Notes: generated from the sequence alone by a model not told the origin. DNA of 64,000 nucleotides from Gammaproteobacteria bacterium (GCA_017302255.1 JAFLDV010000006.1:1-64000), one strand, 5' to 3'. Numbered from the stretch's first letter, positions 8,727 to 18,214 are shown. Translations and numbers: made by a program.

Positions 8727-9659
8727 ATGTTGAGTCATATAGTGCGCAGTCTTCCGCTGGTATTCGGTCTTACCGCTGTGCCGTCATTTGCGCAGACTGA
8801 AACTAATATTTTCGCTATCTGCGAATACTCTAGTCAGCAATGTATCGACCAAATCGATCCAGAGATCGCTAAAGCCGACCCCAAAAGTGCTCGTTGGTAT
8901 GAACTGACCTTACTTAAACTCGATACTCTATTTGCCCTGCAATACGATGAGCCATTATGGCAAGCCACCTCAAAACTAGTGTTAGACCAGACTTCGCCCG
9001 CGTCATTTCGCGCGCGGATTTATATCTATCACGCCAAAATGTTGTCATCGAAAGGCAGCAAACTGCAAGCCGAACATTATTTAGATAAAGCGGTGAAGCT
9101 ACTAGAAAGTCTCAATCGCTCGGCCCCTAACCCGCTCACTACCATTCGCTTGGTGAATGTACAGACTTATGTCGGCGGCGATCCGCTGGTTGGTTACGAG
9201 ACATTGCAAAAATTGGAAGCGCAGTTCTCACGCAGCCACGATGAATTAATGAAATACGATTTATACAATAACTTAGGCCACGGTGCGCATTTCTTAAAAC
9301 GTCTGGAAGAGTCGCAACAACATCGTGAAAAAGCGCTGATAGCCATTCAAAAAACCACCAACAAAGCAAAACTGGCGGAAGGTCATTACAATCTCGCTCG
9401 GGTGATGGCTTATCGCGGACTCTGGGCCGATGCCGAGCCACATTTGGTGCATGCGGAAGGTTATTACCATGAAATTGGCGACCAAATACTGACAGCGCTT
9501 GCGCGCATGCATCTAGCCGAATCATTGTACCGGCAAGGTAAAACTGCAGCCGCAACCACTATGTTTGCTACAGTCGATATCAGTAAAATCCCAGATTATG
9601 CCGCTGATCATTTAACCCGGATCAGAGCCTTGTTTGCTCCGACTAAATCGGCGAGTTAA
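8727..9659 (+). CDS. Exported tetratricopeptide-repeat protein
   Basis: This 310-residue protein starts at the ATG at 8727, with GAGG six bases upstream. A signal peptide follows (MLSHIVRSLPLVFGLTAVPSFAQ), which the longer frame from 8673 would spoil. The mature part is helical with repeated TPR-like units, for example around LYNNLGHGAHFLKRLEESQQHREKA, AEGHYNLARVMAYRGLWADA and ALARMHLAESLYRQGKTAAA (about residues 175-290). TPR domains mediate protein contacts and the protein should act in the periplasm. No partner is evident next to it, and no specific function can be assigned. Confidence 0.75.
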   Translation: MLSHIVRSLPLVFGLTAVPSFAQTETNIFAICEYSSQQCIDQIDPEIAKADPKSARWYELTLLKLDTLFALQYDEPLWQATSKLVLDQTSPASFRARIYIYHAKMLSSKGSKLQAEHYLDKAVKLLESLNRSAPNPLTTIRLVNVQTYVGGDPLVGYETLQKLEAQFSRSHDELMKYDLYNNLGHGAHFLKRLEESQQHREKALIAIQKTTNKAKLAEGHYNLARVMAYRGLWADAEPHLVHAEGYYHEIGDQILTALARMHLAESLYRQGKTAAATTMFATVDISKIPDYAADHLTRIRALFAPTKSAS

Positions 9660-9716
9660 TCTGCTTGGCAAACCTAAGCTCGGGTATTGCAAGACGATAA
9701 CGACAGACAGATAAAC

Positions 9717-9744
9717 AAAAACGGCCGCATCAGCGGCCGTTTTC
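9717..9744. terminator. Bidirectional terminator between convergent genes
   Basis: ACGGCCGC (9721-9728) pairs with GCGGCCGT (9733-9740) around a 4-base loop, with flanking AAAA and TTTT. It serves both the TPR gene on the plus strand and the DUF1161 gene on the minus strand. Confidence 0.88.
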
Positions 9745-9758
9745 AGTAAAAGTTATAG

Positions 9759-9995
9759 TTAACCTTTACGATAGGTAATTTTCTTAGTGCCGCCATCGCA
9801 GCTACCAATCACTTTTTCATCCTTGATAGCACTCGCGTCAACAATTTCTAGGACGTAGTTGGTCACGCCTTTGGCTTGCAACTTCGCATCAATTTCCGCT
9901 TTTAACGTATCGCAGCTTTTGATTTCTGCACTAACTGAAGCTGATAAGACTAAAGCCACAGCGGCAACTAACTTCATCGACATTTTCATCAACAT
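9759..9995 (-). CDS. Small periplasmic DUF1161-family protein
   Basis: This 78-residue protein has a signal peptide (about residues 1-23, ending SVSA). The short mature domain, with KSCDTLKAEIDAKLQAKGV, YVLEIVD and KVIGSCDGGTKKITY, is the DUF1161 signature. Two cysteines, one in the SCDTL motif and one in GSCDGG, probably form a disulfide. The family is widespread in proteobacterial periplasms and has no established function. A strong AAGGAG ribosome-binding site precedes the start (in the complement of 10000-10010). The gene is monocistronic, bounded by the terminator at 9717-9744. Confidence 0.85.
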   Translation of the reverse strand: MLMKMSMKLVAAVALVLSASVSAEIKSCDTLKAEIDAKLQAKGVTNYVLEIVDASAIKDEKVIGSCDGGTKKITYRKG

Positions 9996-10117
9996 TGTAA
10001 AACTCCTTTTTAAATGAGGTAAAAAACAGCGTTAGCTTAGCGGGGAAAATGCCGATTGACAACGTCGTCCCCAACTCCCATCCGCTGCTCGCACCGCATC
10101 AACGCAAAGCTGCTTTG

Positions 10118-11116
10118 TTACTGACGCTGACACGCCACTGCTTCCAGCAAAAATGGACTTGCTGATTGCTGTAAATCAGTGAAGTCTTGCTTCGAGTGCA
10201 AGCCTTGCCAACCGATTTCAATCAGACTTTGCGCCACTGCCCCGCCCAAGTTTTGCCCAGGTCCGAGTAAAATCACGCAGTCCGGTGCAAATTCTCGCAC
10301 AGCCACTTGCACAGCCTTTTTGAAGTCATAACAAGCGCTGACTTGGGTACCAAAAGTATAATGATGCAATGCTGACTTTTGCACTGGCGCTGCTGGCCAA
10401 ATGCGGCCTTCACCATCAATCATTGGCAATTGTGGATTGGCAAAAACACCTGTTTGCCAACGCGCTAAGGCTTGCGTCGATGCTTCTTGCATCAATGGAC
10501 TATGAAAAGCAGCATGCCCTTGCAGCAACAGCGGAAAGCGCTGATCTAGCGGCGGCAGCTCGGCCATCGCCGTCTGCACTGCGGCATTACTGCCTGCCAA
10601 CACGGCGTAACCGCCATATTGGATAGAGTTGTATAAATCTGGCATTTCCAGCTGCTTGGCAACTGCAGCCACTTTGTCTGGATCTAAGCGCCACTGCTCA
10701 TCGAGTAATGGATAAATAAACTGCTGGCCGGCGGCTGTTGCCGTCAAACTGGCCATGCCGGAGACAATTTCACTGCCAATCTCGGCATCCCAGACGCCGG
10801 CACAGCTGAGGGTTGTGTACCAACCCATCGAGTTACCACTCACTGCCACGATGTCGTATTCGTCGCGGTCGATCCCCTGAAACTGCAATAAACCTGCCGC
10901 ATAAATCAGTGCCGCATTGTTGCTAGGCAATTGATGTAACGCATGTAAATAACGCTCGGCTTGGTCGAGCTCACTGACGGTGGCAAGTCCAAGCGCTTGA
11001 CGCACGCCATCAATTTGGCCAAGCAAAGGGTTTTGGTAATAGGCTGCTAACGAACCCAATTCAGTTTTTTGGTAAGTACCGCGACCAGGGCAAAGCACTA
11101 CAGCTGTTTTTTTCAT
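10118..11116 (-). CDS. FabD-like acyltransferase, malonyl-specific Arg absent
   Basis: This 332-residue protein has the acyl-carrier-protein S-acyltransferase fold. The nucleophile is Ser96 in GNSMGW (GHSxG in FabD) and the catalytic His is probably His205 in GHAAFHSPLM. The C-terminal part keeps the VILLGPGQNLGG segment typical of the family. There is no arginine between Ser96 and residue 143, whereas malonyl-transferring enzymes use an arginine about 25 residues after the serine to hold the malonate carboxylate. I infer an acyl donor other than malonyl. Its start overlaps the stop of the fused E1 gene by four bases, so the two are co-translated. E. coli FabD-type fatty-acid synthesis genes are not nearby, so this is not the housekeeping copy. 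Confidence 0.75.
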   Translation of the reverse strand: MKKTAVVLCPGRGTYQKTELGSLAAYYQNPLLGQIDGVRQALGLATVSELDQAERYLHALHQLPSNNAALIYAAGLLQFQGIDRDEYDIVAVSGNSMGWYTTLSCAGVWDAEIGSEIVSGMASLTATAAGQQFIYPLLDEQWRLDPDKVAAVAKQLEMPDLYNSIQYGGYAVLAGSNAAVQTAMAELPPLDQRFPLLLQGHAAFHSPLMQEASTQALARWQTGVFANPQLPMIDGEGRIWPAAPVQKSALHHYTFGTQVSACYDFKKAVQVAVREFAPDCVILLGPGQNLGGAVAQSLIEIGWQGLHSKQDFTDLQQSASPFLLEAVACQRQ

Positions 11117-13332
11117 GATGAGAGGCCTCCGCGCTTGGCTTCACCAAGTAGCGCTGTCACTTTGTCTAGAATTTGCTTCACTGACGGCAAGACGGTATAG
11201 GCCGCAGCGCCCAACGGAATAAAACTATCTTCGGCGCATAAGCGACGAATTTGGTAATGCTCAGGTTTTAATTCGTGAAGGGCAGTAAACAATTCTTCGC
11301 TTAACGAACCGCGCTGACGACACTCATCAACGATTAACACCTTGCGACAATCGCCAATCGCCTCACTGATCGCATCAACATGCAGCGGCACCAAATAACG
11401 GATATCGAGAACTTTGGCGGCAATGCCCTGATCTGCGAGCTGCTGCTGCGCTTGGCAACTTAAGAAAAAGCCGTTGGCATAACTGATGATCACCAAATCG
11501 GGCGCAGCTTTAACTAAGCTCGATTCACGCACTGCCGGCGTGCCAAGTACTGGCAGCGGTGTTTCAGCTAAAGGCAGCTCGTGACACCACAAGCCATCAC
11601 CCGGCGCGTGTAAATCCCGCACCATATAAAGCGCGATTGGTTCTAAGAAAATCACCAGACGTTGTTCGCGATAGGCGAGTTCCACCGCTTGGCGCAATAA
11701 CAAACTGGCATCGTGACCGTTGGATGGACAGAACAGCAACACGCCAGGAATGTCTCTAAACACCGCAAAGGAGTTGTCATTGTGGAAGTGGCCGCCAAAA
11801 CCGCGTTGATAGCCTAAACCTGCGATCCTAACCACCATCGGGTTGGTGTATTGGCCGTTTGAGAAAAATGGCAAGGTTGCGGCTTCACCGCGAATTTGGT
11901 CTTCAGCGTTATGCACATAAGCCAGAAATTGAATTTCCGGAATTGGCAAAAAGCCTTGTTGCGCGAGACCAATGCCAAGACCCAAAATACTTTGTTCGTC
12001 GAGCAGCGTGTTTAACACCCGATTATTGCCAAACTGATGCACCAATTGCTGCGTGACGTTGTAAACGCCGCCTTTTTTGCCGACGTCTTCGCCAAGCACC
12101 ACAGTCGTTGGCAGCTGCGCCATGATTTCATGTAGCGTCCAGTTGATGATTTTGGCGAGGTGTTGTGGTTTGCCTAAATTGTGTTTATCAAACGCCAACA
12201 CATCAGCACGAGCTTGTCGCGCCGGTAGTTGTTTGTCTAAATGCGGCGGCACAATGCTCTTCATCACCGCAGCTGCACTGGTGAGTTTTGGCCGACCGAC
12301 CGCAACTGCCGCTACACGCGCAGTTTGTGCATCTAAGGCCTGCACTTGTTCGGCGAGTTGCTCAGCATCGACAATGCCGCGCGCCAGCATTAGCGCTGTG
12401 GCGAATAACAGCGGATCTTGTTCAAGCTCGGATTCAATTTGTTGTTTGCGCCGATAAGCCACTTCCGCATCTGCGCCAGCATGACCAAATAAGCGATAGG
12501 TTTTTAATTGCAATAACGCTGGCCGACGTTCAGTTCTGACAAACTCAACCGCAGCGCGCGCTTGCAAAGCAACATCAGCTAAATCGCGGCTATCCGCGAC
12601 ATAAGTTTGCATATGCGGACTAAGTGTATGGTGGATCCAGCCGGTTGGTGTCGGTGTCGAAATACCTAAACCATTGTCCTCACATAAAAATAATACCGGA
12701 ACCGGTAGATGCTGGTAATCAGTCCAGCAAGCAGCGTTAATGGCGCCTTGCGCAGTTGAATGATTCGCCGAGGCATCGCCAAAACTACACAACGAGATTG
12801 CGTCCGCTGGCCACTTACCTTCCAGACCCAACCTTTGTGTTAAATCAATCGCGAAGGCAGTGCCGACCGCTTTGGGTAAATGCGAAGCGATAGTACTGGT
12901 TTGTGGCGGGATCGAAAGCGCCAGACTTCCAAGCACTTTATGGCGACCGCCGGAAATTGGGTCGTCACTGGAGGCGCTAAACGACAGCAGCAAATCATAA
13001 ATCGGCGTTGAGCCTGCGAGTTGCTTACTGCGTTCAATAAAAAAAGCGCCGCTGCGGTAGTGCAAAAAGGCTGGATCATTGACCCGCAGTGCGGATGCAA
13101 CTACACAGTTGGCTTCATGACCACTACTGCCGATGGTATAAAAACTTTGACCTTTCGCCTGCAATAACCGCGAGCGCAGATCTAATAAACGGCTGGTTAG
13201 CATGGAATTATAGAAACGGGCGATCTCGGCATCTGTTAGCAGTTCGGCACGACTGAGCAGCGTTGGCAGCGCGTTCGAGCGAATTTTATCAAGATAACCG
13301 AGCGTCCAAGCGTGTTGCTCGAATGTGCTCAT
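11113..13332 (-). CDS. Fused alpha/beta TPP-dependent 2-oxoacid dehydrogenase E1
   Basis: One 739-residue chain contains both E1 subunits normally encoded separately. The alpha-type half (about 1-375) carries the thiamine-diphosphate motif starting GDASANHSTAQGAINAACW and ending EDNGLGIS. The beta-type half (about 385-739) carries VVLGEDVGKKGGVYNVT, the FLAYVHNAEDQIRGEAA segment and a transketolase C-terminal domain (LVIISYANG, VLIVDECR). E1 enzymes decarboxylate pyruvate, branched-chain or similar 2-oxoacids and pass the acyl group to a lipoyl E2. No E2 or E3 gene lies near. The co-translated partner is the acyltransferase at 10118, suggesting that the acyl group is moved to a carrier protein or CoA by a dedicated route. 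Confidence 0.85.
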   Translation of the reverse strand: MSTFEQHAWTLGYLDKIRSNALPTLLSRAELLTDAEIARFYNSMLTSRLLDLRSRLLQAKGQSFYTIGSSGHEANCVVASALRVNDPAFLHYRSGAFFIERSKQLAGSTPIYDLLLSFSASSDDPISGGRHKVLGSLALSIPPQTSTIASHLPKAVGTAFAIDLTQRLGLEGKWPADAISLCSFGDASANHSTAQGAINAACWTDYQHLPVPVLFLCEDNGLGISTPTPTGWIHHTLSPHMQTYVADSRDLADVALQARAAVEFVRTERRPALLQLKTYRLFGHAGADAEVAYRRKQQIESELEQDPLLFATALMLARGIVDAEQLAEQVQALDAQTARVAAVAVGRPKLTSAAAVMKSIVPPHLDKQLPARQARADVLAFDKHNLGKPQHLAKIINWTLHEIMAQLPTTVVLGEDVGKKGGVYNVTQQLVHQFGNNRVLNTLLDEQSILGLGIGLAQQGFLPIPEIQFLAYVHNAEDQIRGEAATLPFFSNGQYTNPMVVRIAGLGYQRGFGGHFHNDNSFAVFRDIPGVLLFCPSNGHDASLLLRQAVELAYREQRLVIFLEPIALYMVRDLHAPGDGLWCHELPLAETPLPVLGTPAVRESSLVKAAPDLVIISYANGFFLSCQAQQQLADQGIAAKVLDIRYLVPLHVDAISEAIGDCRKVLIVDECRQRGSLSEELFTALHELKPEHYQIRRLCAEDSFIPLGAAAYTVLPSVKQILDKVTALLGEAKRGGLSS

Positions 13333-13557
13333 AGGTGGATCCCTGTCTGTTTACCCCTCGTCATTGCAACTGTTGGCTGCTTGCACTGACTTTGGGTGCA
13401 TGATTAAGCCTTTTATGTTTCGAGCACACAGACGCAAACTGTATGAAGAATTTAGGCTTTATTAGTTTTATTTTTTGATTTCTTTTGCCTACTAAAACTA
13501 CAGGCGCAAAAACAACAAGCGGCGCTGACACAAAAGCACATCGCCGCTTTTTACCCC

Positions 13558-14733
13558 TTAACTAAAGGCCTGTAAGCCAGTGATGGCGCGGCCTAAAATC
13601 AGCGCATGCACATCATGAGTGCCTTCATAGGTGTTGACGGCTTCCAAGTTCATCACATGACGAATGACATGGTATTCATCAGCAATACCGTTACCACCGT
13701 GCATGTCACGTGCAACGCGAGCGATGTCTAAAGCTTTGCCACATGAGTTGCGTTTAATCAGTGAAATGGTTTCCACTGGCAAAGCGTTGGCATCCATCAG
13801 ACGACCGGCTTGTAAACAGCCCAACAAACCTAAGTTGATATCGGTTTGCATATCTGCCAGTTTTTTCTGAATAAGCTGGGTTTGCGCTAATGGTCGGCCA
13901 AATTGCTGACGATCCAGTGTGTATTGGCGCGCCGCATTAAAGCAGAACTCCGCCGCACCTAATGCGCCCCAAGCGATGCCGTAACGAGCTTTGTTTAAAC
14001 AGCCAAATGGGCCGCCTAAACCTTTGGTATTTGGTAATAATTGCGTTTCACTCACTTCCACTTCATCCATGACGATTTCGCCGGTGATAGAGGCGCGCAG
14101 TGAGAACTTCCCTTCGATTTTTGGCGCCGACAGGCCTTTCATGCCTTTTTCTAAAATGAAGCCACGAATTTCGCCGTCTAGCTTCGCCCACACCACAAAG
14201 ACATCGGCGATTGGCGAGTTGGTGATCCACATTTTATTGCCGGTAATTTTGTAGCCGCCATCAATACGTGTGGCGTAGGTGCTCATGCTGGCTGGATCAG
14301 AACCTGAATTTGGCTCAGTTAAACCAAAACAACCGATCCACTCGCCCGTCGCCAGTTTTGGTAGATACTTGATGCGCTGTGCTTCTGAGCCATAGGTATA
14401 AATTGGGTGCATCACCAAAGAAGATTGCACGCTCATCGCACTGCGATAGCCGCTATCAACCCGCTCGACTTCGCGGGCAATTAAGCCATAGCTCACGTAA
14501 TTCACCGCCGCGCAGCCGTATTGTTCTGGCAAAGTCGCACCTAAAAAGCCGAGCGCCCCTAACTCTTGCATGATTTCGACATCAAAACGCTCATGGCGGT
14601 TTGCTTCCAAGATCCGCGGCATCAGCTTTTCTTGGCAATAAGCGTGCGCAGCGTCTTGGATCATCCGCTCTTCTTCGGTCAGTAAGCTATTGAAAGAAAA
14701 TGGGTCTTGCCAGTTAAACGGGGTTTTGCTCAT
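13558..14733 (-). CDS. gcdH: Glutaryl-CoA dehydrogenase
   Basis: This 391-residue FAD enzyme of the acyl-CoA dehydrogenase family oxidises and decarboxylates glutaryl-CoA to crotonyl-CoA in lysine, tryptophan and glutarate breakdown. The segment [19 protein letters not shown] and the flavin/substrate stretch [17 protein letters not shown] are characteristic. The catalytic base is Glu370 in [10 protein letters not shown], the same position as in known glutaryl-CoA dehydrogenases. The C-terminal [10 protein letters not shown] is also typical. It is divergent from a LysR gene with 98 bp between them, the usual gcdH-gcdR arrangement, so control by that regulator is likely. No glutarate CoA-transferase is adjacent. 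Confidence 0.92.
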   Translation of the reverse strand: MSKTPFNWQDPFSFNSLLTEEERMIQDAAHAYCQEKLMPRILEANRHERFDVEIMQELGALGFLGATLPEQYGCAAVNYVSYGLIAREVERVDSGYRSAMSVQSSLVMHPIYTYGSEAQRIKYLPKLATGEWIGCFGLTEPNSGSDPASMSTYATRIDGGYKITGNKMWITNSPIADVFVVWAKLDGEIRGFILEKGMKGLSAPKIEGKFSLRASITGEIVMDEVEVSETQLLPNTKGLGGPFGCLNKARYGIAWGALGAAEFCFNAARQYTLDRQQFGRPLAQTQLIQKKLADMQTDINLGLLGCLQAGRLMDANALPVETISLIKRNSCGKALDIARVARDMHGGNGIADEYHVIRHVMNLEAVNTYEGTHDVHALILGRAITGLQAFS

Positions 14734-14831
14734 GGTGATAAATCCAGCATTTTAGGTTGATGTTGCTATCTTATGAAGGCTCGGTTTAAAGTAAAAATAT
14801 ATAGAACCTGTTGGTAGTATAGGATTTAACT

Positions 14832-15665
14832 ATGGATATGCGTCAACTTAGTTATTTTGTCGCGGTTTACGAGCAAGGCAGTATCAGCGCAGCGGCTCGC
14901 CATTGCGCCGTGGCTCAGCCATCTGTTTCCAGCGCATTGCAACAACTAGAGAGCCAGCTCGGCTGTCCGCTATTTTTGCGCTTACCAAAGGGTGTACGCG
15001 CCACTGAAGAAGGCGAGCGTTTGTATAGTCAGGCTTGTCAGATTTTAAGCCAGCTGCAAGCGATCAAAGCGTCCTTTAAAAAACCAGCCAAACGCCTGCA
15101 ATTTCGGCTGGGGTTGGTGCGCGCCTTGGGGGTCGAGCGCATGTGTCAGCTACTTAATGACTTTAACGCGGAATTGCCTGGGCTTGAGCTACATTTGGTA
15201 GAGCCGGATGAAGCCTGCGACGCCCGTATTATCAATATTCGGCAATTAAAAGCCGGAGAGCTTTATCAACCCCTTTGGAATGACCACTATTTATTAGCAA
15301 TTCCGAACCAACATCCACTGTGCGCCAAGGCAGAAATTGCTTTTAGCGACTTTAAGCGACTGCCACTGATTAAACGCACGCCTTGTGAAGCTTGGGAGCA
15401 GGTGCAATTGGCTCTGAACCGCCACAACGTGAAACCCGATATTCGCGCCAACATTCACACCATCGAATATGCCATAGGGTTAGTTGGTGCCGGCATCGGC
15501 TGCGCCTTGTTACCGGCCTTTGAAAGCCAGCGCAACAAAGCCACCATGCAATGCCGCCCCATCGAAGGACTCGCGCTCGAGCGACAACTGGTACTGGCCT
15601 TTGATAAAAACCTACAGCATCAATCTGCGGTAAAAACACTTTGTGACGTGGCGAAAAAGCAGTGA
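14832..15665 (+). CDS. LysR-family regulator (probable gcdH activator)
   Basis: This 277-residue LysR regulator has an N-terminal winged helix-turn-helix (MDMRQLSYFVAVYEQGSISAAARHCAVAQPSVS-type, residues 1-60) and a periplasmic-binding-like effector domain (about 90-277). It is divergent from the glutaryl-CoA dehydrogenase gene. LysR proteins generally bind the shared intergenic region, activate the neighbour and repress themselves. Glutarate or glutaryl-CoA is a plausible inducer by analogy with gcdR systems, but this is inferred from position only. It is slightly shorter than the usual 290-310 residues. Confidence 0.87.
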   Translation: MDMRQLSYFVAVYEQGSISAAARHCAVAQPSVSSALQQLESQLGCPLFLRLPKGVRATEEGERLYSQACQILSQLQAIKASFKKPAKRLQFRLGLVRALGVERMCQLLNDFNAELPGLELHLVEPDEACDARIINIRQLKAGELYQPLWNDHYLLAIPNQHPLCAKAEIAFSDFKRLPLIKRTPCEAWEQVQLALNRHNVKPDIRANIHTIEYAIGLVGAGIGCALLPAFESQRNKATMQCRPIEGLALERQLVLAFDKNLQHQSAVKTLCDVAKKQ

Positions 15666-15740
15666 GATCAATGGGATCAGAGTAACTGAAACTTTGTTTT
15701 TCAGTGATTCTGCCCCCATTGATTTGCCCCTATCGATTAC
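15665..15740. repeat. REP-like palindromic repeat, copy A
   Basis: An imperfect inverted repeat (about 15670-15690 against 15700-15720, with TCAGAGTAACTGAA opposite TTCAGTGATTCTG) is followed by ATTGATTTGCCCCTATCGATT. The same order of motifs recurs at 33255-33358. It sits directly behind the LysR stop codon and can fold as a terminator-like stem. Confidence 0.65.
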
Positions 15741-15823
15741 AATCTCAACAATAACGTCACGATTCTGAAATATCTCTGGTCTAGGCTATTGCGCTTCTAT
15801 CTCAGTAGTTTTAGGTATGAGTG

Positions 15824-17488
15824 ATGACCTCGAGTACACAACATTCCGCGATTCTGGCCGCTGCGCTCGCCAGATTAGTCCAACTGTGCCAAAGCAATTT
15901 CCAAATCCAGCTTTCGTTATCGCAATTGCAGCAGAACGCAGCATACCGCGATGCCGTGCTGGCTGAGCTTTCTGAATTAGATGACAATCCGCTGCAATTG
16001 TTGATTGCAGAAATTAAGCAGGTAATGCTGCAACCGCAGGCAGAGCCAGCGCCGGCTCCAGTTGTTCAAACTGCTGCTCACGCCACCACAGAACCCCGCG
16101 GTAATAAAACTAAAGTTTGGGCCGTCGCCGCAACATTAGTACTTTGCCTAGGCGCGGGAGCTTGGTTTGTGACAAAAGGCAACCCAGCATCCATCTCTAC
16201 AGCGAAAGCGCAAACAAACACGACAGCACCACAAGCAACCGCTGCGCTCATTCGCTTACACGGTTCAAATACGGTTGGCGAGAAATTGGCCCCGGCATTA
16301 CTTGAAGCCTTTTTGGCGCAACAAGGTGGCGCTGAATTTTCATGGCAACAACAAGCGCATGCGAATGAGCGGCAAGTGAGCTTTAAAGATGATGGCAAAA
16401 CTCAGCTCGTTGAACTGCACGCACATGGGTCTAGCACCGCATTTAAAGACTTATTGAGCGGCAAAGCAGATATCGGCATGTCCTCACGCCGCATCAGCTT
16501 AGATGAAGTCGACAAAGGCATGTTAAAGCTTGGCGATTTGAGCAAAATTGGTAATGAACACATTATCGCGTTGGACGGCCTCGCTGTTATCGTCAACCAA
16601 AACAATTCGTTAAAAGCGCTGTCTACTGAGCAATTGGCAAAGATTTTCTCTGGGGAAGTCAGTCGCTGGTCAGAACTTGGCGGCGCCGATAAACCAATTG
16701 TAATTTTGGCTCGTGATGACAACTCAGGCACTTTTGACACCTTCAATAGCCTAGTGTTAAAGAAATTCACTAAAACATTAAGTGCCAAAGCGCGTCGATT
16801 TGAATCGAGTACTGAACTCTCGGTCGCGGTATCACAAGATGAAAATGCTATTGGTTTTATTGGCTTAGATTTTATTTCCTACAATAAAGCGCTGGCAATT
16901 TCCGAAGGTGCCGACACCACGCCAATCTACCCAACACGCTTTACTATTAGCACTGAGGATTACGCCTTAGCCCGTCGTTTGTATTTATACACGCCAACCT
17001 CATCATCACAAATGGCCAAAGACTTCGCCCAATTTGCGATTTCAGAGCAAGGTCAGGCGCTCGTGGAACAAGCGGGTTTGATTTCGCAAAACATCAAAGT
17101 TGAGAAAACGTTCCCGCAAGATAACGCTCCAGCGTCTTACAACCGCTACGCCGAAACCGGCCAACGTTTGTCGCTGAACTTTCGCTTTAACCACGGCGAA
17201 AACGAATTGGACAACAAAGGCAAACGCGATTTGGAGCGCCTGATCCGTTTCATGGAACAAAACAGCGGTCGCCGTTTGGTGCTGATGGGATTTTCCGATT
17301 CAACGGGCGACGAGTTAGTGAACGCTGATTTAGCAATGCGCCGCGCCAAAGTAATTGAAACTGAATTGGTTTCTCGCGGCATCGCTGTGCGAGCAGTTGA
17401 ATCCTATGGCGAGATGTTACCAATCGCAAATAACGACAGTGATGCCGGACGGGAACGTAACCGTCGGGTTGAGGTGTGGGTCATTTAA
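15824..17488 (+). CDS. PstS-like phosphate-binding domain fused to OmpA domain
   Basis: This 554-residue protein starts at the ATG at 15824 (AGG eight bases upstream; a GTG one codon earlier is possible). In order it has a soluble N-terminal region (about 1-95), one transmembrane helix (about 98-118), a phosphate-binding PstS-type domain (about 145-410, with IRLHGSNTVGEKLAP, DIGMSSRRIS and DDNSGTFDTF), and a peptidoglycan-binding OmpA C-terminal domain (about 440-554, ending NDSDAGRERNRRVEVWV). The layout suggests an inner-membrane anchor, a periplasmic ligand sensor and a cell-wall clamp. No Pst transporter genes are near. The next gene follows by 33 bp and probably shares its mRNA. Phosphate as ligand is inferred from family only. 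Confidence 0.88.
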   Translation: MTSSTQHSAILAAALARLVQLCQSNFQIQLSLSQLQQNAAYRDAVLAELSELDDNPLQLLIAEIKQVMLQPQAEPAPAPVVQTAAHATTEPRGNKTKVWAVAATLVLCLGAGAWFVTKGNPASISTAKAQTNTTAPQATAALIRLHGSNTVGEKLAPALLEAFLAQQGGAEFSWQQQAHANERQVSFKDDGKTQLVELHAHGSSTAFKDLLSGKADIGMSSRRISLDEVDKGMLKLGDLSKIGNEHIIALDGLAVIVNQNNSLKALSTEQLAKIFSGEVSRWSELGGADKPIVILARDDNSGTFDTFNSLVLKKFTKTLSAKARRFESSTELSVAVSQDENAIGFIGLDFISYNKALAISEGADTTPIYPTRFTISTEDYALARRLYLYTPTSSSQMAKDFAQFAISEQGQALVEQAGLISQNIKVEKTFPQDNAPASYNRYAETGQRLSLNFRFNHGENELDNKGKRDLERLIRFMEQNSGRRLVLMGFSDSTGDELVNADLAMRRAKVIETELVSRGIAVRAVESYGEMLPIANNDSDAGRERNRRVEVWVI

Positions 17489-17521
17489 TTGAGTGTGGCT
17501 AGTTTTTAAGGATGGCATGTT

Positions 17522-18214
17522 ATGTACCGATTATTTTCTAACCCAAGCAATCTTGAAGCAGTGTTTGCCAGTTTCGGCACCATCGAAGCGGTCAAAGTGA
17601 AATGCAATATTGATTTGGTGGCTCGGCGCTTAAAAATCCCATCAAGAGCTTTGTTAGAGCAAATGCGCCAAGAAGGTATTTCGTTAACTGACATCGACGA
17701 GGCGACAAAGGCAGAAACCGATTGGAGTTTAATGTCTGAAACTGTGCTGCGCAGCCACTTGCGCGCAGCCTTTTTAGACGAAGCCAAATTGTATAACGCG
17801 CTAGCGACCTTGAGCCTGTCGCAACAAGCTGAGCTTCGCGATATGTTCACCAGTGCCGCCTCACATTTGAAACTGCCATCAGAACTATTGCTGAAACGGA
17901 TGCAAGACGAAGGACTTGGCTTAGAAAAGTTCGGGGTGAATGCAGCTATCGTCGAAACCGTACAAAAATTTGATAAGTTAGACAAAGTGCGCGACAAGCT
18001 GAATGCGTTAGTGCCACAAGCGCCAACCCCAATAAGCAAAACTGCACTCAACCCAAACCTCAACGCTGACCTCAACGCTGAAGACTCAATTGCCAGCCTA
18101 AAACAGCGCATCAATCAGTTGAAAAACCAGCCAGTCGCGGCAACTGACGAGATCTCACGTGGTTCTGCAAACGTGGTTGCGTTAGCAAACTTGCAAACTC
18201 GGCTCAAAGCCTAA
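17522..18214 (+). CDS. Unknown protein with an internal helical repeat
   Basis: I do not recognise this 230-residue protein. It has no signal peptide or membrane helix and should be cytoplasmic. Two segments about 85 residues apart resemble each other: VARRLKIPSRALLEQMRQEG (about 36-55) and AASHLKLPSELLLKRMQDEG (about 119-138), each followed by a short Gly/Leu stretch. This suggests a duplicated helical, possibly helix-turn-helix-like, unit. The C-terminal third is rich in Ala, Asn and Gln and looks flexible. It follows the PstS/OmpA fusion by 33 bp with AAGGA nine bases before the ATG, so it is probably co-expressed and may act on the cytoplasmic face of that protein. Confidence 0.7.
   Translation: MYRLFSNPSNLEAVFASFGTIEAVKVKCNIDLVARRLKIPSRALLEQMRQEGISLTDIDEATKAETDWSLMSETVLRSHLRAAFLDEAKLYNALATLSLSQQAELRDMFTSAASHLKLPSELLLKRMQDEGLGLEKFGVNAAIVETVQKFDKLDKVRDKLNALVPQAPTPISKTALNPNLNADLNAEDSIASLKQRINQLKNQPVAATDEISRGSANVVALANLQTRLKA

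Noticed and set aside
15824-17488. Component of a Pst phosphate transporter
   Set aside because: No permease or ATPase gene is near, and the OmpA domain and transmembrane anchor are not compatible with a free binding protein.
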